Origin: Bacteroidales bacterium
Lineage (GTDB): Bacteria > Bacteroidota > Bacteroidia > Bacteroidales > JAGOPY01
Reading direction: 5' to 3'
NCBI GenBank assembly: GCA_023229505.1
Contig: JALNZD010000015.1
Location: 16,598 to 80,597, forward strand
DNA: 64,000 bases
The notes under the pieces: generated by a model
Told to the model about the DNA's origin: nothing
The model's database searches: none
Seen by the model: the letters and a program-made list of their open reading frames with translations, nothing else
Translations under genes and position numbers: made by a program
In this document: positions 35,101 through 42,878 of the stretch, in pieces
How the letters are laid out: the number at the start of each line of letters is the position of its first letter
Position numbering within the stretch: position 1 is the stretch's first letter

Positions 35101-35120
35101 TGGAGGAAAGGCTGATATGA
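32109..35120 (+). CDS. TOTE-type primase (AEP) and SF2 helicase fusion
   Basis: In this 1003-residue protein, residues about 15-235 resemble the archaeo-eukaryotic primase domain of TOTE conflict systems: FIAADFDKDNW with the DxD metal pair (Asp99, Asp101), then YLERSRSGKGGHIWVFFE with His135. Residues about 360-720 form a superfamily-2 helicase with Walker A APPGTGKT near 385, the DECHH box at 478, the GLTATPFR motif and the C-terminal QYIGRVQRS arginine finger. The last 280 residues have no domain I recognise. Translated directly after the 66-aa gene. AT-rich relative to the Mod and Res genes that follow, which suggests a separate origin. Confidence 0.85.
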   Translation: MDQTFLVNLSLYKSLFRGREDIFAIRWEKDDKSSYSPAFEFDPYQYRLHKMKGGTFQNYSDKKYLSLSDYQITKHIYGEHFIGIYPLLKDNTSWFIAADFDKDNWIEECRLFLKVCNEQGLPVYLERSRSGKGGHIWVFFEKPYPAMKSRKIIINLLERIGAFSTFDKNSSFDRLFPNQDFLSGKGFGNLIALPLNKLSLDQGNNCFINPETIESYKDQWDYLKGIQRVSVSKLDQLYNQLTNITDLKKDRIIQTSPETGKVKIVLDQTIKIARSGLPLPLINFLREELNFLSSEFLIKKNLGKSIWGSERYFRFIEEKDDFVIIPRGMAGRLLRFCRDNNIEYDFFDERKKVEPASFTMDVQLREHQKIALTAAAKKDMGVIVAPPGTGKTIIGLKIIAEKQQPALIIVHRKQLAEQWIERIQSFLGIPKHEIGRIGQGKSKDGRKITVAMIQSLSRVLENSGPTCLTNKFGTIIVDECHHIPAETYRSIIGKLSSFYLYGLTATPFRKYNDGKLIFIHLGEIICEIKAPDISTFKTAKIIIRNTELDIPFNSKTDKFETLSKILIHDSARNKLILKDVISELSSGKKVVIITERKEHIDSLNQYLKQSYETIVFSGDDSESSRSIKWKILKNGNFQVLITTGQFFGEGIDIQNIDRLFLVYPFSFQGKLVQYIGRVQRSEIAPVIYDYRDYKIDYLNKLFLKRNTYYRKLEKQALLFDEPEPGTTSTGNTISIEEPITLTFDDLEFRYGTIAFKYFVPKLNQELEFEIENDQIRPEFDVLKPFFSKTLKKKNVIVLIQAEFQGKTLISQLATSSDLEKINREIIEIAKFKFVSRFFLGSNSNKPKQNLLDINQVQSLDEAKSSLYETGEQLLEDLLSNKKVIHYRQLRYLAEKHESSILKLRFVLSPFSFVFLVAGKNQNHLILETLDTEEATYIWHVSKISRMLPQELAIVEQHLNTIRINGRQTFLESQPENFSRILHDYSDERKGFIIWRDLLEERLI

Positions 35121-35267
35121 ACCGTGATGAAGGAACTCTCTAGCGTTCAAAGAGTGCCAGATGCCGTGAAAAATCCCAAGGACATGGGTATTTTTTTTAA
35201 CTTTACAGTATTATCTTTCAATTTTTTCACAATTATTCCGCTTTGCAATACGAAAAAATATATTTAA

Positions 35268-38126
35268 ATGACCAAAAAAGCAGAAAAGTTCCCTGACCAA
35301 CTTACCGACTACAGATTCAAAGACAAAAAGCGTAAATACATCACCCCGGCAGGACTTGCATCACAAGGTAAGGTGGAAGAAGCGCCCAAACTTGAATTTG
35401 ATTACAACCCACATTTGCCACCGGTTTTGAGGTTTGATGATTCCGGACAAACAGATAAGTTACCAGAATTGCTCGAAAAAGCTTTGCGGAGTCCCCTTAC
35501 GGAAGATGAATCCAAAATTCTGGCCAACGCCCTGAAAAAGCACGAACCCTGGCTTGAGTGGACAGGGAAGCGGGAAAAGAAAGCATTTGAGGTTGACCCA
35601 ATAGCTCTCCATATCCACGAACGAATAAGCACACAGGCCATTTTGAAAGTAGCTAAACGAGAAAATATACAACGAGACCTCTTTGCCGATCCCGAAATGG
35701 AGTACCGCGAAGCGATTAAATTCTATCAGCACGAAATGGATTGGGCAAACCGCCTCATTCTCGGCGACTCATTGCAAGTCATGGCCTCCCTTGCCTATCG
35801 CGAAAACCTAACCGGCCAGGTGCAGATGATCTATTTTGACCCGCCGTATGGGATCAGGTTCACGAAAAATTTTCAACCGGAGGTTGGGAGAACTGATACC
35901 AAAGAAGAACAGGAAAGTGATTTTAACCGTGAACCGGAAGTCGTAAAAGCTTATCGTGATACCTGGACACTTGGAACACATAGTTACCTTAGTTATATTC
36001 GAGACAGATTAATTCTTGCAAAAACCCTTCTCAAAGATTCAGGAAGCCTTTTTCTACAAATTGGCGATGAAAATGAACATTTATTAAAGAGTATTCTTGA
36101 TGAAGTATTCGGGTATGGAAATTTCATTGTTAGAATCGCTGTTCAAAAAACGGGAAGTGTTGAAGGTGATTTTATTAAATCAAATTCTGATTATCTTTTG
36201 TGGTATGCTAAAGAAAGGAGCAAGGTACTAGAGAAATACACCCAACTTTTCATTGAAAGAATTGATAAAAAGGAAGGAGAATGGAGTCCTGACCCACTTA
36301 CTTCATCCGGATCGACAAATACGTCAACAGTGAGGTTTCCAGCTTTTGGCAAAGAGTTCTTCCCGGGCAATAATGCACACTGGAAAACCACTATGGAAGG
36401 GATGAATAGACTTTTATTGGCTGAAAGAATAGTGCCTCAAAAGAATCAAATACGGTTTCAAAAGAATTTTGATGATTTTCCTGTGAAAGCGTTAGGAAGT
36501 ATTTGGTCTGACACTGGGGGAGCTACAGATATGATTTATGTTGTACAAACGGCTACTAAAGTAATCGCTCGATGTATTTTAATGACCACATCCCCCGGCG
36601 ATCTTGCCCTGGATCCCACCTGTGGCAGCGGAACTACGGCTTATGTAGCCGAGCAATGGGGCAGGCGATGGATCACAATTGACACCAGTAGGGTTGCTGT
36701 GGCATTGGCAAGACAACGGTTACTAACCGCCAAATTTGAACATTACAAGCTTAAAAATATAGAGAAAGCCCCGGCAGAGGACAATACATTTGAGTACGAA
36801 ACAGTTCCACATATAACTTTAAAAAGCATCGCACAAAACCCCGCCCTCGACCCAGTTTTCGCTAAATATGATCCGCTGCTTGACAGTTGCCTGGTGATAA
36901 TCAATGACGCATTACAAAAAGTTGATAAAGAGATCAGAAGTAAGCTTCTGCTTAAGTGGCAAATTAAACAAAAGCAGGAGGGTAAAAAGAACATCAACGA
37001 GGCCGATGAACGGAGGTGGAAACTTCCAACGGAAAAATTTGAGCATTGGGATGTGCCGTTTGATACCGATGAACTTTATCCGGCAGAATTTAAAACAGCC
37101 ATTGAAACTTATCTTAAAATCTGGCGGCAAAAGATGGATGAAGTGAACGCATGTATCCAGACAAATGCAGAGCAGGTTGAACTGGTCGACAAGCCGGAGA
37201 AGATAAACGGGGTGGTTCGGGTAAGTGGTCCATTCACTGTGGAAGGCGTAATGCCTATAGAGTTTAATCTCGATGCCGATTCTCCAATCCAGGGAATTGA
37301 TGAAGATCTGGAAACGTTCGACCAGGCGACCAATGCCGTTTCATTCATTGAAAATATCCTCCTGTTGCTGAAACGTGAAGGGGTGGTTTTTCCCGGAAAC
37401 CGGAAGATGGTTTTCAACGAACTGCGCTCTTATGATAGCGGAGGAACAATGATCAATTTTGAAGGGGAATGGATGAATGGTGATAAAAAATTACGTAAAG
37501 TGGGGGTGAGTGTAGGTCCACAGCATGGTCCAATAACCGGATGGCAGGTGGAGAATGTGATTCGAACTGCTTACAAACACGGGTTCGACGATATAGTTTT
37601 TGCCGGATTTTCATTCGATGCCGAAGCACAGGCAGCCATTGAAGACGATTCAAATCCAAAGGTGAAATTGCACTTGGCCCATATCAGCCCCGATGTATTG
37701 ATGGGCGACCTGCTGAAAAGCACGGGCAGCGGCCAGGTATTCACCGTGATGGGCAGCCCGCGGATAAAACTGCTTACAGAAAGCGATGGTTCTTTCCGGA
37801 TCAGGATGGACGGCGTAGATATTTATGACCCTGTCAGGAATGTATTGATAGATACAGGCGCCGACAAAGTGGCTGCCTGGTTTATCGACAGCGATTACGA
37901 CGGACGCACTTTTTGCATAACCCAGGCCTTCTTTCCAGATCGTGATGCCTGGAAAAAACTGGAAAAGGCATTAAAAGGGGTGATTGATCCTGATAAATTT
38001 GAAGCCTTCAGCGGAACTTTATCGCTTCCCTTCCCTGTGGGAGAATATAAAAAAGCAGCCGTGAAAGTCATTGATCCACGCGGAAATGAGGTAATGAAGG
38101 TGTTGTCATTAGATAAAAGCTATTGA
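35268..38126 (+). CDS. Type III-like DNA methyltransferase (Mod)
   Basis: The 952-residue protein has the beta-class methylase order: catalytic motif IV YFDPPYGIRF near residue 186 first, then the S-adenosylmethionine motif DPTCGSGTT near 447, followed by GRRWITIDTSRVAVALARQR. A 400-residue C-terminal extension follows that is longer than in classic Mod subunits. The segment between the two motifs (about 35,960-36,590) is near 32% GC against 47-58% around it, fitting an exchanged target-recognition region. It overlaps the restriction-subunit gene, so the pair forms one restriction-modification unit. Confidence 0.88.
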   Translation: MTKKAEKFPDQLTDYRFKDKKRKYITPAGLASQGKVEEAPKLEFDYNPHLPPVLRFDDSGQTDKLPELLEKALRSPLTEDESKILANALKKHEPWLEWTGKREKKAFEVDPIALHIHERISTQAILKVAKRENIQRDLFADPEMEYREAIKFYQHEMDWANRLILGDSLQVMASLAYRENLTGQVQMIYFDPPYGIRFTKNFQPEVGRTDTKEEQESDFNREPEVVKAYRDTWTLGTHSYLSYIRDRLILAKTLLKDSGSLFLQIGDENEHLLKSILDEVFGYGNFIVRIAVQKTGSVEGDFIKSNSDYLLWYAKERSKVLEKYTQLFIERIDKKEGEWSPDPLTSSGSTNTSTVRFPAFGKEFFPGNNAHWKTTMEGMNRLLLAERIVPQKNQIRFQKNFDDFPVKALGSIWSDTGGATDMIYVVQTATKVIARCILMTTSPGDLALDPTCGSGTTAYVAEQWGRRWITIDTSRVAVALARQRLLTAKFEHYKLKNIEKAPAEDNTFEYETVPHITLKSIAQNPALDPVFAKYDPLLDSCLVIINDALQKVDKEIRSKLLLKWQIKQKQEGKKNINEADERRWKLPTEKFEHWDVPFDTDELYPAEFKTAIETYLKIWRQKMDEVNACIQTNAEQVELVDKPEKINGVVRVSGPFTVEGVMPIEFNLDADSPIQGIDEDLETFDQATNAVSFIENILLLLKREGVVFPGNRKMVFNELRSYDSGGTMINFEGEWMNGDKKLRKVGVSVGPQHGPITGWQVENVIRTAYKHGFDDIVFAGFSFDAEAQAAIEDDSNPKVKLHLAHISPDVLMGDLLKSTGSGQVFTVMGSPRIKLLTESDGSFRIRMDGVDIYDPVRNVLIDTGADKVAAWFIDSDYDGRTFCITQAFFPDRDAWKKLEKALKGVIDPDKFEAFSGTLSLPFPVGEYKKAAVKVIDPRGNEVMKVLSLDKSY

Positions 38127-38128
38127 TC

Positions 38129-41100
38129 ATGACAAAGGGAACTTCGCAAAACGATCTCTTTGACGACCAGGCCCCCGTAATCGTGGTGGATAACCCGATC
38201 CTCTGCAATCCATTTGAGGAGCCGGATAAATACTGGTATTACAACGAAAATGGCGAACCCCAGCAAATTCCCACCCGTCGCCCGGCCAGTTATTTTTTCA
38301 AAACCAAACGCGCCTATACAGGTCAGACAACATTATTTGCTGAAGAACAACGTGAAGATCTTCAGTTGATCAACCTTCTGCGTAATGATGTTCGCCGTTG
38401 GCGCAAGTCAGGGTACGAAATAGCAACACCGATCACAAAAAAACTACTTGAATACTGGTCAAGATCAAACCGCGAACGCAGGTTGTTTTTCTGCCAGCTT
38501 GAGGGTGTTGAAACCATCATCTATATCAATGAAATTTTAGCTTCGAACAGGAAAACAAGATGGAATCCGGAATTAACTGAGGAGGATTTTCAGAAACTAA
38601 AACAAGGCGTGAAACCTTCATTTATTGATGATACAACTGTTAAAGATGTTTTGCTTCCCCGACTGATCGATATTCCCAATGAGACAGAATATCCCAATCT
38701 TCACCGTTACGGATGCAAAATGGCCACTGGTAGCGGTAAAACAGTGGTCATGGCCATGCTCATCACCTGGGCATTCTGTAACCGTGGATCGCAACCATCG
38801 GATGTGCGGTTCCCGGATGCTGCCCTGATCATTTGCCCGAATCTGACTATTCGCGAGCGTTTGCAGGTACTTCGTCCAGACATAGCCGATAATTACTACC
38901 GGAAGTTTGATCTTATCCCCTCTTCTCTTATTCCATTCTTGCAGCGGGGAAAAGTGATGATCAAAAACTGGCATCAATTGGGGGAAGAATCAGAAAATAT
39001 GGAATCGGGCGAAAGTTACCGGGTAGTCAATAAAGGGATTGAGAGTGCGGATGCTTTTGCGCGACGGGTGCTTGGCGAATTATATGACCGATCTCCGGTC
39101 ATGGTGATGAATGATGAAGGCCATCATGCCTACCGTCCGAAACCTATAGATACCGATTCAGATTTATCTGAAGAAGAAAAAAAAGAGCGCGAAGAGGCAA
39201 CAGTATGGATCAACGGATTGGATAAGATTAACAAAGCCTGCGGCATTCGTTTTTGTGTAGATATGTCGGCAACACCATTCTATATCAAAGGCAGCGGCTA
39301 TGTTGAAGGATCACCCTTCCCCTGGATTGTCAGTGATTTTGCCCTGGTGGATGCCATTGAATCGGGAATTGTAAAGATTCCCAGGATTCCGGTTAGTGAT
39401 ATAACAGGTAGACCTGAACCACAGTATTTCAATTTATGGAAATACATTACAGCCGATCTGAGGGCCGGGCAGAAGATGCAAGGGGGACGTCCAAAGCCAG
39501 GTGTGGTATGGGAAAGAGCAAATGGTGCTCTGGTTCAGTTAGCAGGTCAGTACAAAGAACGGTTTGATTATTTTAAAACCGGAGATGAGCGTAATTTGGC
39601 CATTCCACCAGCCATGATCATTGTTTGTGACAACACTAATATCGCCGAATTGTTTTATCAGAAGATTTCCGGCGAACAAACAGAGGAAGTCGAGGAAAAG
39701 GTAACCCGTGGAAGAAAAAAAGGAGAAACGAAGTTGGTAAAGATTAAATCCTATGGAAAGGGCGAACCATTCCCTGAAATTTTCAGCAATACTGAAAATG
39801 CCTTAAACTCATTCCGCATCGACAACAAAGTCATGCAGGAAACCGACTCAGACGAGGGTCAGTCAAAAGATGAAGCCAAGAAAAAGACCAGGCAGATCGC
39901 CGATACAATAGGCCAACACGGGAAACCGGGAGAACAGGTGAAATGTATCGTGTCAGTGCAGATGTTGTCGGAAGGCTGGGATGCAAACAATGTTACCCAT
40001 ATCTTTGGGCTTCGTGCGTTTGGAAGCCAGTTGTTAATTGAACAGGTAGTAGGCCGTGGCTTACGCAGGATGAACTATACTATTGACAAGGAATCTAATA
40101 TGTTTCCCCCGGAATATGTGGATGTCTATGGAATTCCATTCTCCATTATTCCATTTAAAGGCAGGCCCACCGGGAAACCGGAACCGGATGATAAACCCGT
40201 TTATCATGTTCGTGCGCTAACAGAACGGGAAAACCTGAAAATTGAATTCCCCAATGTAGAAGGTTATGTGTTTGACCTTAAGAAAAACATGATCTCTGTG
40301 GATTTTGAAAAATTGGAAAAATTCGATCTAGAACCTCTGAAGGATCCCATCCAGACCTTCATCCAGCCACAAGTTGGTATCCGTATTGGCGGGCCTGCCA
40401 TCAATCCTGGATTAAAGGTTGTTACCCAGGATCGAAAAGCTTATTATGAAAATTATCATCTTCAAACCATCAAATTTGAGATAGCACGTCAGATCGTTAT
40501 TAACCTTACCTATGGTAGAAATGACGCACATTCCGGATTAAAATATCAATCAAGGGCACAACTGTTTCCACAGGTATTGAAAATAGTAGATCGGTATCTG
40601 GATATTAAGGTGAATTATATGGGATGTAATCCCAGTGAAATTGGTATCGAGGCTTATTCTTCCAAAGTAATATCGCTACTTACTACTGCCATTGAACCGT
40701 CTAAACTGGAAGGAGAACCACCCTTATTGCCACAATTGAATCGTTTCAAACCAATTGGAAGTACCTTATCCGTGAATTTTACTACTAAGAAAATCCCCAA
40801 GCTAACAATAAAGAGCCATATAAACATGATGGTTGGTGATACTCAAACATGGGAGCAGTCGGCTGATTTCATCCTGGAAGCAAATTATAAAGTATTTTCT
40901 TATGTTAAAAATGATCATCTTGAATTTACCATTCCGTATGAATTTGAGGGCGTTCCCCTGCATTATGAACCTGATTTCATTGTAAAATTGAGCAATGGCG
41001 TGAATCTTGTTCTTGAAATTAAAGGGTATGAAGACAATCAAACCAAGGCCAAGCACCAGGGAGCACATAAATGGGTTAATGCAGTCAATAACTGGGGAAA

Positions 41101-41170
41101 ACTGGGACATTGGGTGTTCATAGTATGCAGGAATCCAGCAATGCTTAATTATGATATTGATAAAGCTTAG
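38129..41170 (+). CDS. Type III-like restriction subunit (Res), BPTD_3080-like
   Basis: The 1013-residue protein is a helicase-nuclease. Walker A is in KMATGSGKTVVMAML near residue 205, the DEAD-type box in MNDEGHHAYRP, the SATPF motif follows, and the C-terminal helicase half contains SVQMLSEGWDANNVTHIFG and EQVVGRGLRR. A PD-(D/E)xK nuclease lies near the C-terminus (EPDFIVKL and LEIKGYED). I use the ATG at 38129. A TTG start at 38123 would add two residues. It cuts DNA lacking the modification set by the upstream methylase, as inferred from the family. Size and architecture resemble proteins annotated as BPTD_3080-family endonucleases. Confidence 0.88.
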   Translation: MTKGTSQNDLFDDQAPVIVVDNPILCNPFEEPDKYWYYNENGEPQQIPTRRPASYFFKTKRAYTGQTTLFAEEQREDLQLINLLRNDVRRWRKSGYEIATPITKKLLEYWSRSNRERRLFFCQLEGVETIIYINEILASNRKTRWNPELTEEDFQKLKQGVKPSFIDDTTVKDVLLPRLIDIPNETEYPNLHRYGCKMATGSGKTVVMAMLITWAFCNRGSQPSDVRFPDAALIICPNLTIRERLQVLRPDIADNYYRKFDLIPSSLIPFLQRGKVMIKNWHQLGEESENMESGESYRVVNKGIESADAFARRVLGELYDRSPVMVMNDEGHHAYRPKPIDTDSDLSEEEKKEREEATVWINGLDKINKACGIRFCVDMSATPFYIKGSGYVEGSPFPWIVSDFALVDAIESGIVKIPRIPVSDITGRPEPQYFNLWKYITADLRAGQKMQGGRPKPGVVWERANGALVQLAGQYKERFDYFKTGDERNLAIPPAMIIVCDNTNIAELFYQKISGEQTEEVEEKVTRGRKKGETKLVKIKSYGKGEPFPEIFSNTENALNSFRIDNKVMQETDSDEGQSKDEAKKKTRQIADTIGQHGKPGEQVKCIVSVQMLSEGWDANNVTHIFGLRAFGSQLLIEQVVGRGLRRMNYTIDKESNMFPPEYVDVYGIPFSIIPFKGRPTGKPEPDDKPVYHVRALTERENLKIEFPNVEGYVFDLKKNMISVDFEKLEKFDLEPLKDPIQTFIQPQVGIRIGGPAINPGLKVVTQDRKAYYENYHLQTIKFEIARQIVINLTYGRNDAHSGLKYQSRAQLFPQVLKIVDRYLDIKVNYMGCNPSEIGIEAYSSKVISLLTTAIEPSKLEGEPPLLPQLNRFKPIGSTLSVNFTTKKIPKLTIKSHINMMVGDTQTWEQSADFILEANYKVFSYVKNDHLEFTIPYEFEGVPLHYEPDFIVKLSNGVNLVLEIKGYEDNQTKAKHQGAHKWVNAVNNWGKLGHWVFIVCRNPAMLNYDIDKA

Positions 41171-41267
41171 AAGCACCAAGTATTGAGAGACAATATGATA
41201 AATAGTGGTATGTTATTTCTAAACAGGTTTGCACTTTTTTATATAATTTTGTAAAAATTTGACTATT

Positions 41268-42140
41268 ATGATTAATGTTTTCAATGATACATTAAAAATA
41301 ATTTTAAATGACAGGCTTAAAGAACTCGAAGATCATTTTGAGTCTGATGTGATTTTTTACTACGGTGAAATTCATCCTGCATTTATCAAACCATTCAGAG
41401 ATTTCATTGAGAAATTAAAGAACGATCCTAATCCAAAAGATAAATTATCGATTATCATCAATTCACCAGGTGGTAGTTCTGAAACTGTCGAGAAGTTTGT
41501 TGATATAATAAGAAAACATTATCATGAGGTTTATTTTGTCATACCAGATATGGCAATGTCGGCAGGTACCATATTTTGTATGTCTGGTGACAAAATTTTT
41601 ATGGATTATTCTTCATCCCTTGGCCCTATTGATCCACAAGTATTAGTTGGTGATAAATATGTGCCTGCTCTTGGTTATTTGGATAAAGTAAACGAGTTAA
41701 TTGAAAAAGACAGAAATAATGAATTAACCAGGGCTGAGTTTGCAATTCTCAAAGATATCGATTTAGCGACACTCAGGGCTTATGAGCAAGCCAAGGATTT
41801 AACAGTTACACTTTTGGAAAAATGGTTAGTGGAATATAAATTCAAAGATTGGCAAATACATCAATCAAAACCTGATCTGATTGGTCAACCTGTTACTTTG
41901 GAGCAAAAGAAGGAGCGGGCTAAAGACATAGCAACTAAATTGGGTAATAACAATCTGTGGCATTCCCATGGAAGAATGATTAATATACATGTTCTCAAGA
42001 CTTTTTTAAAATTGAAAATAGAGGATTATTCTGATGATTTACCCTTACGTGAAAAAATCAGGTCCTATAATGATTTGATAATTGAGTTTATCCTAAGATC
42101 TGAATTTAGATTTTTCCTGCATAGTAGAAATTATTTTTAA
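41268..42140 (+). CDS. SDH-type ClpP-fold serine protease
   Basis: The 290-residue protein has the ClpP/SppA crotonase fold: IINSPGGSSETV near residue 60 (oxyanion loop), MAMSAGTIFCMSGDKIFMD with the likely nucleophile Ser, and SSLGPIDPQ. It fits the SDH (serine dehydrogenase) proteinase family of bacterial ClpP-like enzymes. Start chosen at the ATG 41268. An in-frame TTG at 41259 is weaker. It has no signal peptide or membrane segment, so it acts in the cytosol. Position 97 bases after the restriction gene, in AT-rich DNA, suggests a defence accessory that may cleave a partner when infection is sensed, which is inference. Confidence 0.82.
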   Translation: MINVFNDTLKIILNDRLKELEDHFESDVIFYYGEIHPAFIKPFRDFIEKLKNDPNPKDKLSIIINSPGGSSETVEKFVDIIRKHYHEVYFVIPDMAMSAGTIFCMSGDKIFMDYSSSLGPIDPQVLVGDKYVPALGYLDKVNELIEKDRNNELTRAEFAILKDIDLATLRAYEQAKDLTVTLLEKWLVEYKFKDWQIHQSKPDLIGQPVTLEQKKERAKDIATKLGNNNLWHSHGRMINIHVLKTFLKLKIEDYSDDLPLREKIRSYNDLIIEFILRSEFRFFLHSRNYF

Positions 42141-42150
42141 TCTTTATATT

Positions 42151-42363
42151 ATGGCAACAAATGATATAAGTTTGATCGATAAACTGACCGAAGTAATAGA
42201 AAAAAAGAATAAATTATTCGAATCGGATAAAATATATATCGAATATGAAGAATATCATGAACAAATGAGACGACTTGGAATCTCCAAGAAACAAGAATAC
42301 AATATTTCGCCTGTCGATACCATTGGCAGGAGGTTTTATTATGATATGCAACATGTCAAATAA
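42151..42363 (+). CDS. 70-residue charged protein following the protease
   Basis: The product is highly charged and probably helical (TEVIEKKNKLFESDKIYIEY, then EEYHEQMRRLGISKKQEYN), with no membrane segment. It lies 10 bases after the protease stop and shares its AT-rich composition, so it is probably cotranscribed. It could be a partner, inhibitor or substrate of the protease. I do not recognise the family. It is the last gene of the island before the terminator and tRNA genes. Confidence 0.6.
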   Translation: MATNDISLIDKLTEVIEKKNKLFESDKIYIEYEEYHEQMRRLGISKKQEYNISPVDTIGRRFYYDMQHVK

Positions 42364-42467
42364 TTAATCTTATTCGAATTTGCCCGGAAATCTCTGATTT
42401 ACAAGGTTTTGTTTTTAAAGTCCGGAGGTCACATAATATCAGCAAACCAACTCAACCCTTAAAACTC

Positions 42468-42494
42468 AAAAAACCTCGCCAAGCGAGGTTTTTT
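42468..42494. terminator. Strong bidirectional rho-independent terminator
   Basis: The stem aaacctcgc / gcgaggttt with a three-base loop is flanked by A-runs on the left and T-runs on the right. It can stop transcription from the defence island on the plus strand and from tRNA-Leu on the minus strand. Confidence 0.85.
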
Positions 42495-42499
42495 GCCCG

Positions 42500-42585
42500 T
42501 ACCCGGAGCCGGGATCGAACCGGCACTTCCATCACTGGAAATTGGATTTTAAGTCCAACGCGTCTACCTATTCCGCCACCCGGGC
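42500..42585 (-). tRNA. tRNA-Leu (TAA anticodon)
   Basis: The 86-base minus-strand cloverleaf starts GCCCGGGTGG. It has the anticodon loop ACTTAAAAT with anticodon TAA, a long class II variable arm, and the T-loop GGTTCGATCC. The acceptor stem pairs G1-T72 through G7-T66. The 3' CCA is not encoded. The defence island ends directly beside it, so this tRNA is a possible attachment landmark. Confidence 0.95.
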
Positions 42586-42635
42586 GAAGAGGGTGTGAGT
42601 TTGGGTGTGCAGGTGAAGTGTGGGTGTGAATTGTA

Positions 42636-42732
42636 AATTGAAATTTGAAATTTGGATACGTTATTGAAAAAATAGGAACCTCGTTGTTTCACCAGATTCC
42701 TAATTTCAATTTTCAAATTTCAAATTTCATTT
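42636..42732. repeat. AT-rich inverted repeat between the two tRNA genes
   Basis: The word aattgaaatttgaaattt (42636-42653) returns inverted at 42716-42732 with one mismatch. The arms enclose a smaller hairpin aggaacc...gattcct. The 19-mer TAATTTCAATTTTCAAATT at 42701-42719 is repeated exactly at 45126-45144. The stretch carries no gene. Confidence 0.6.
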
Positions 42733-42735
42733 CAG

Positions 42736-42808
<73 letters not shown>

Positions 42809-42878
42809 AGTATGTCAAAAAAGGATTGCAAATGTAAATAATTTTTTAAAAAGTGCAACCAAAGGATCAATTTTCTTC

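Noticed and set aside
25960..41170. BREX or DISARM system
   Set aside because: No PglX, PglZ, BrxC or BrxL protein and no DrmA/DrmB pair are encoded. The methylases and helicases fit type ISP-like, type III-like and TOTE families better.
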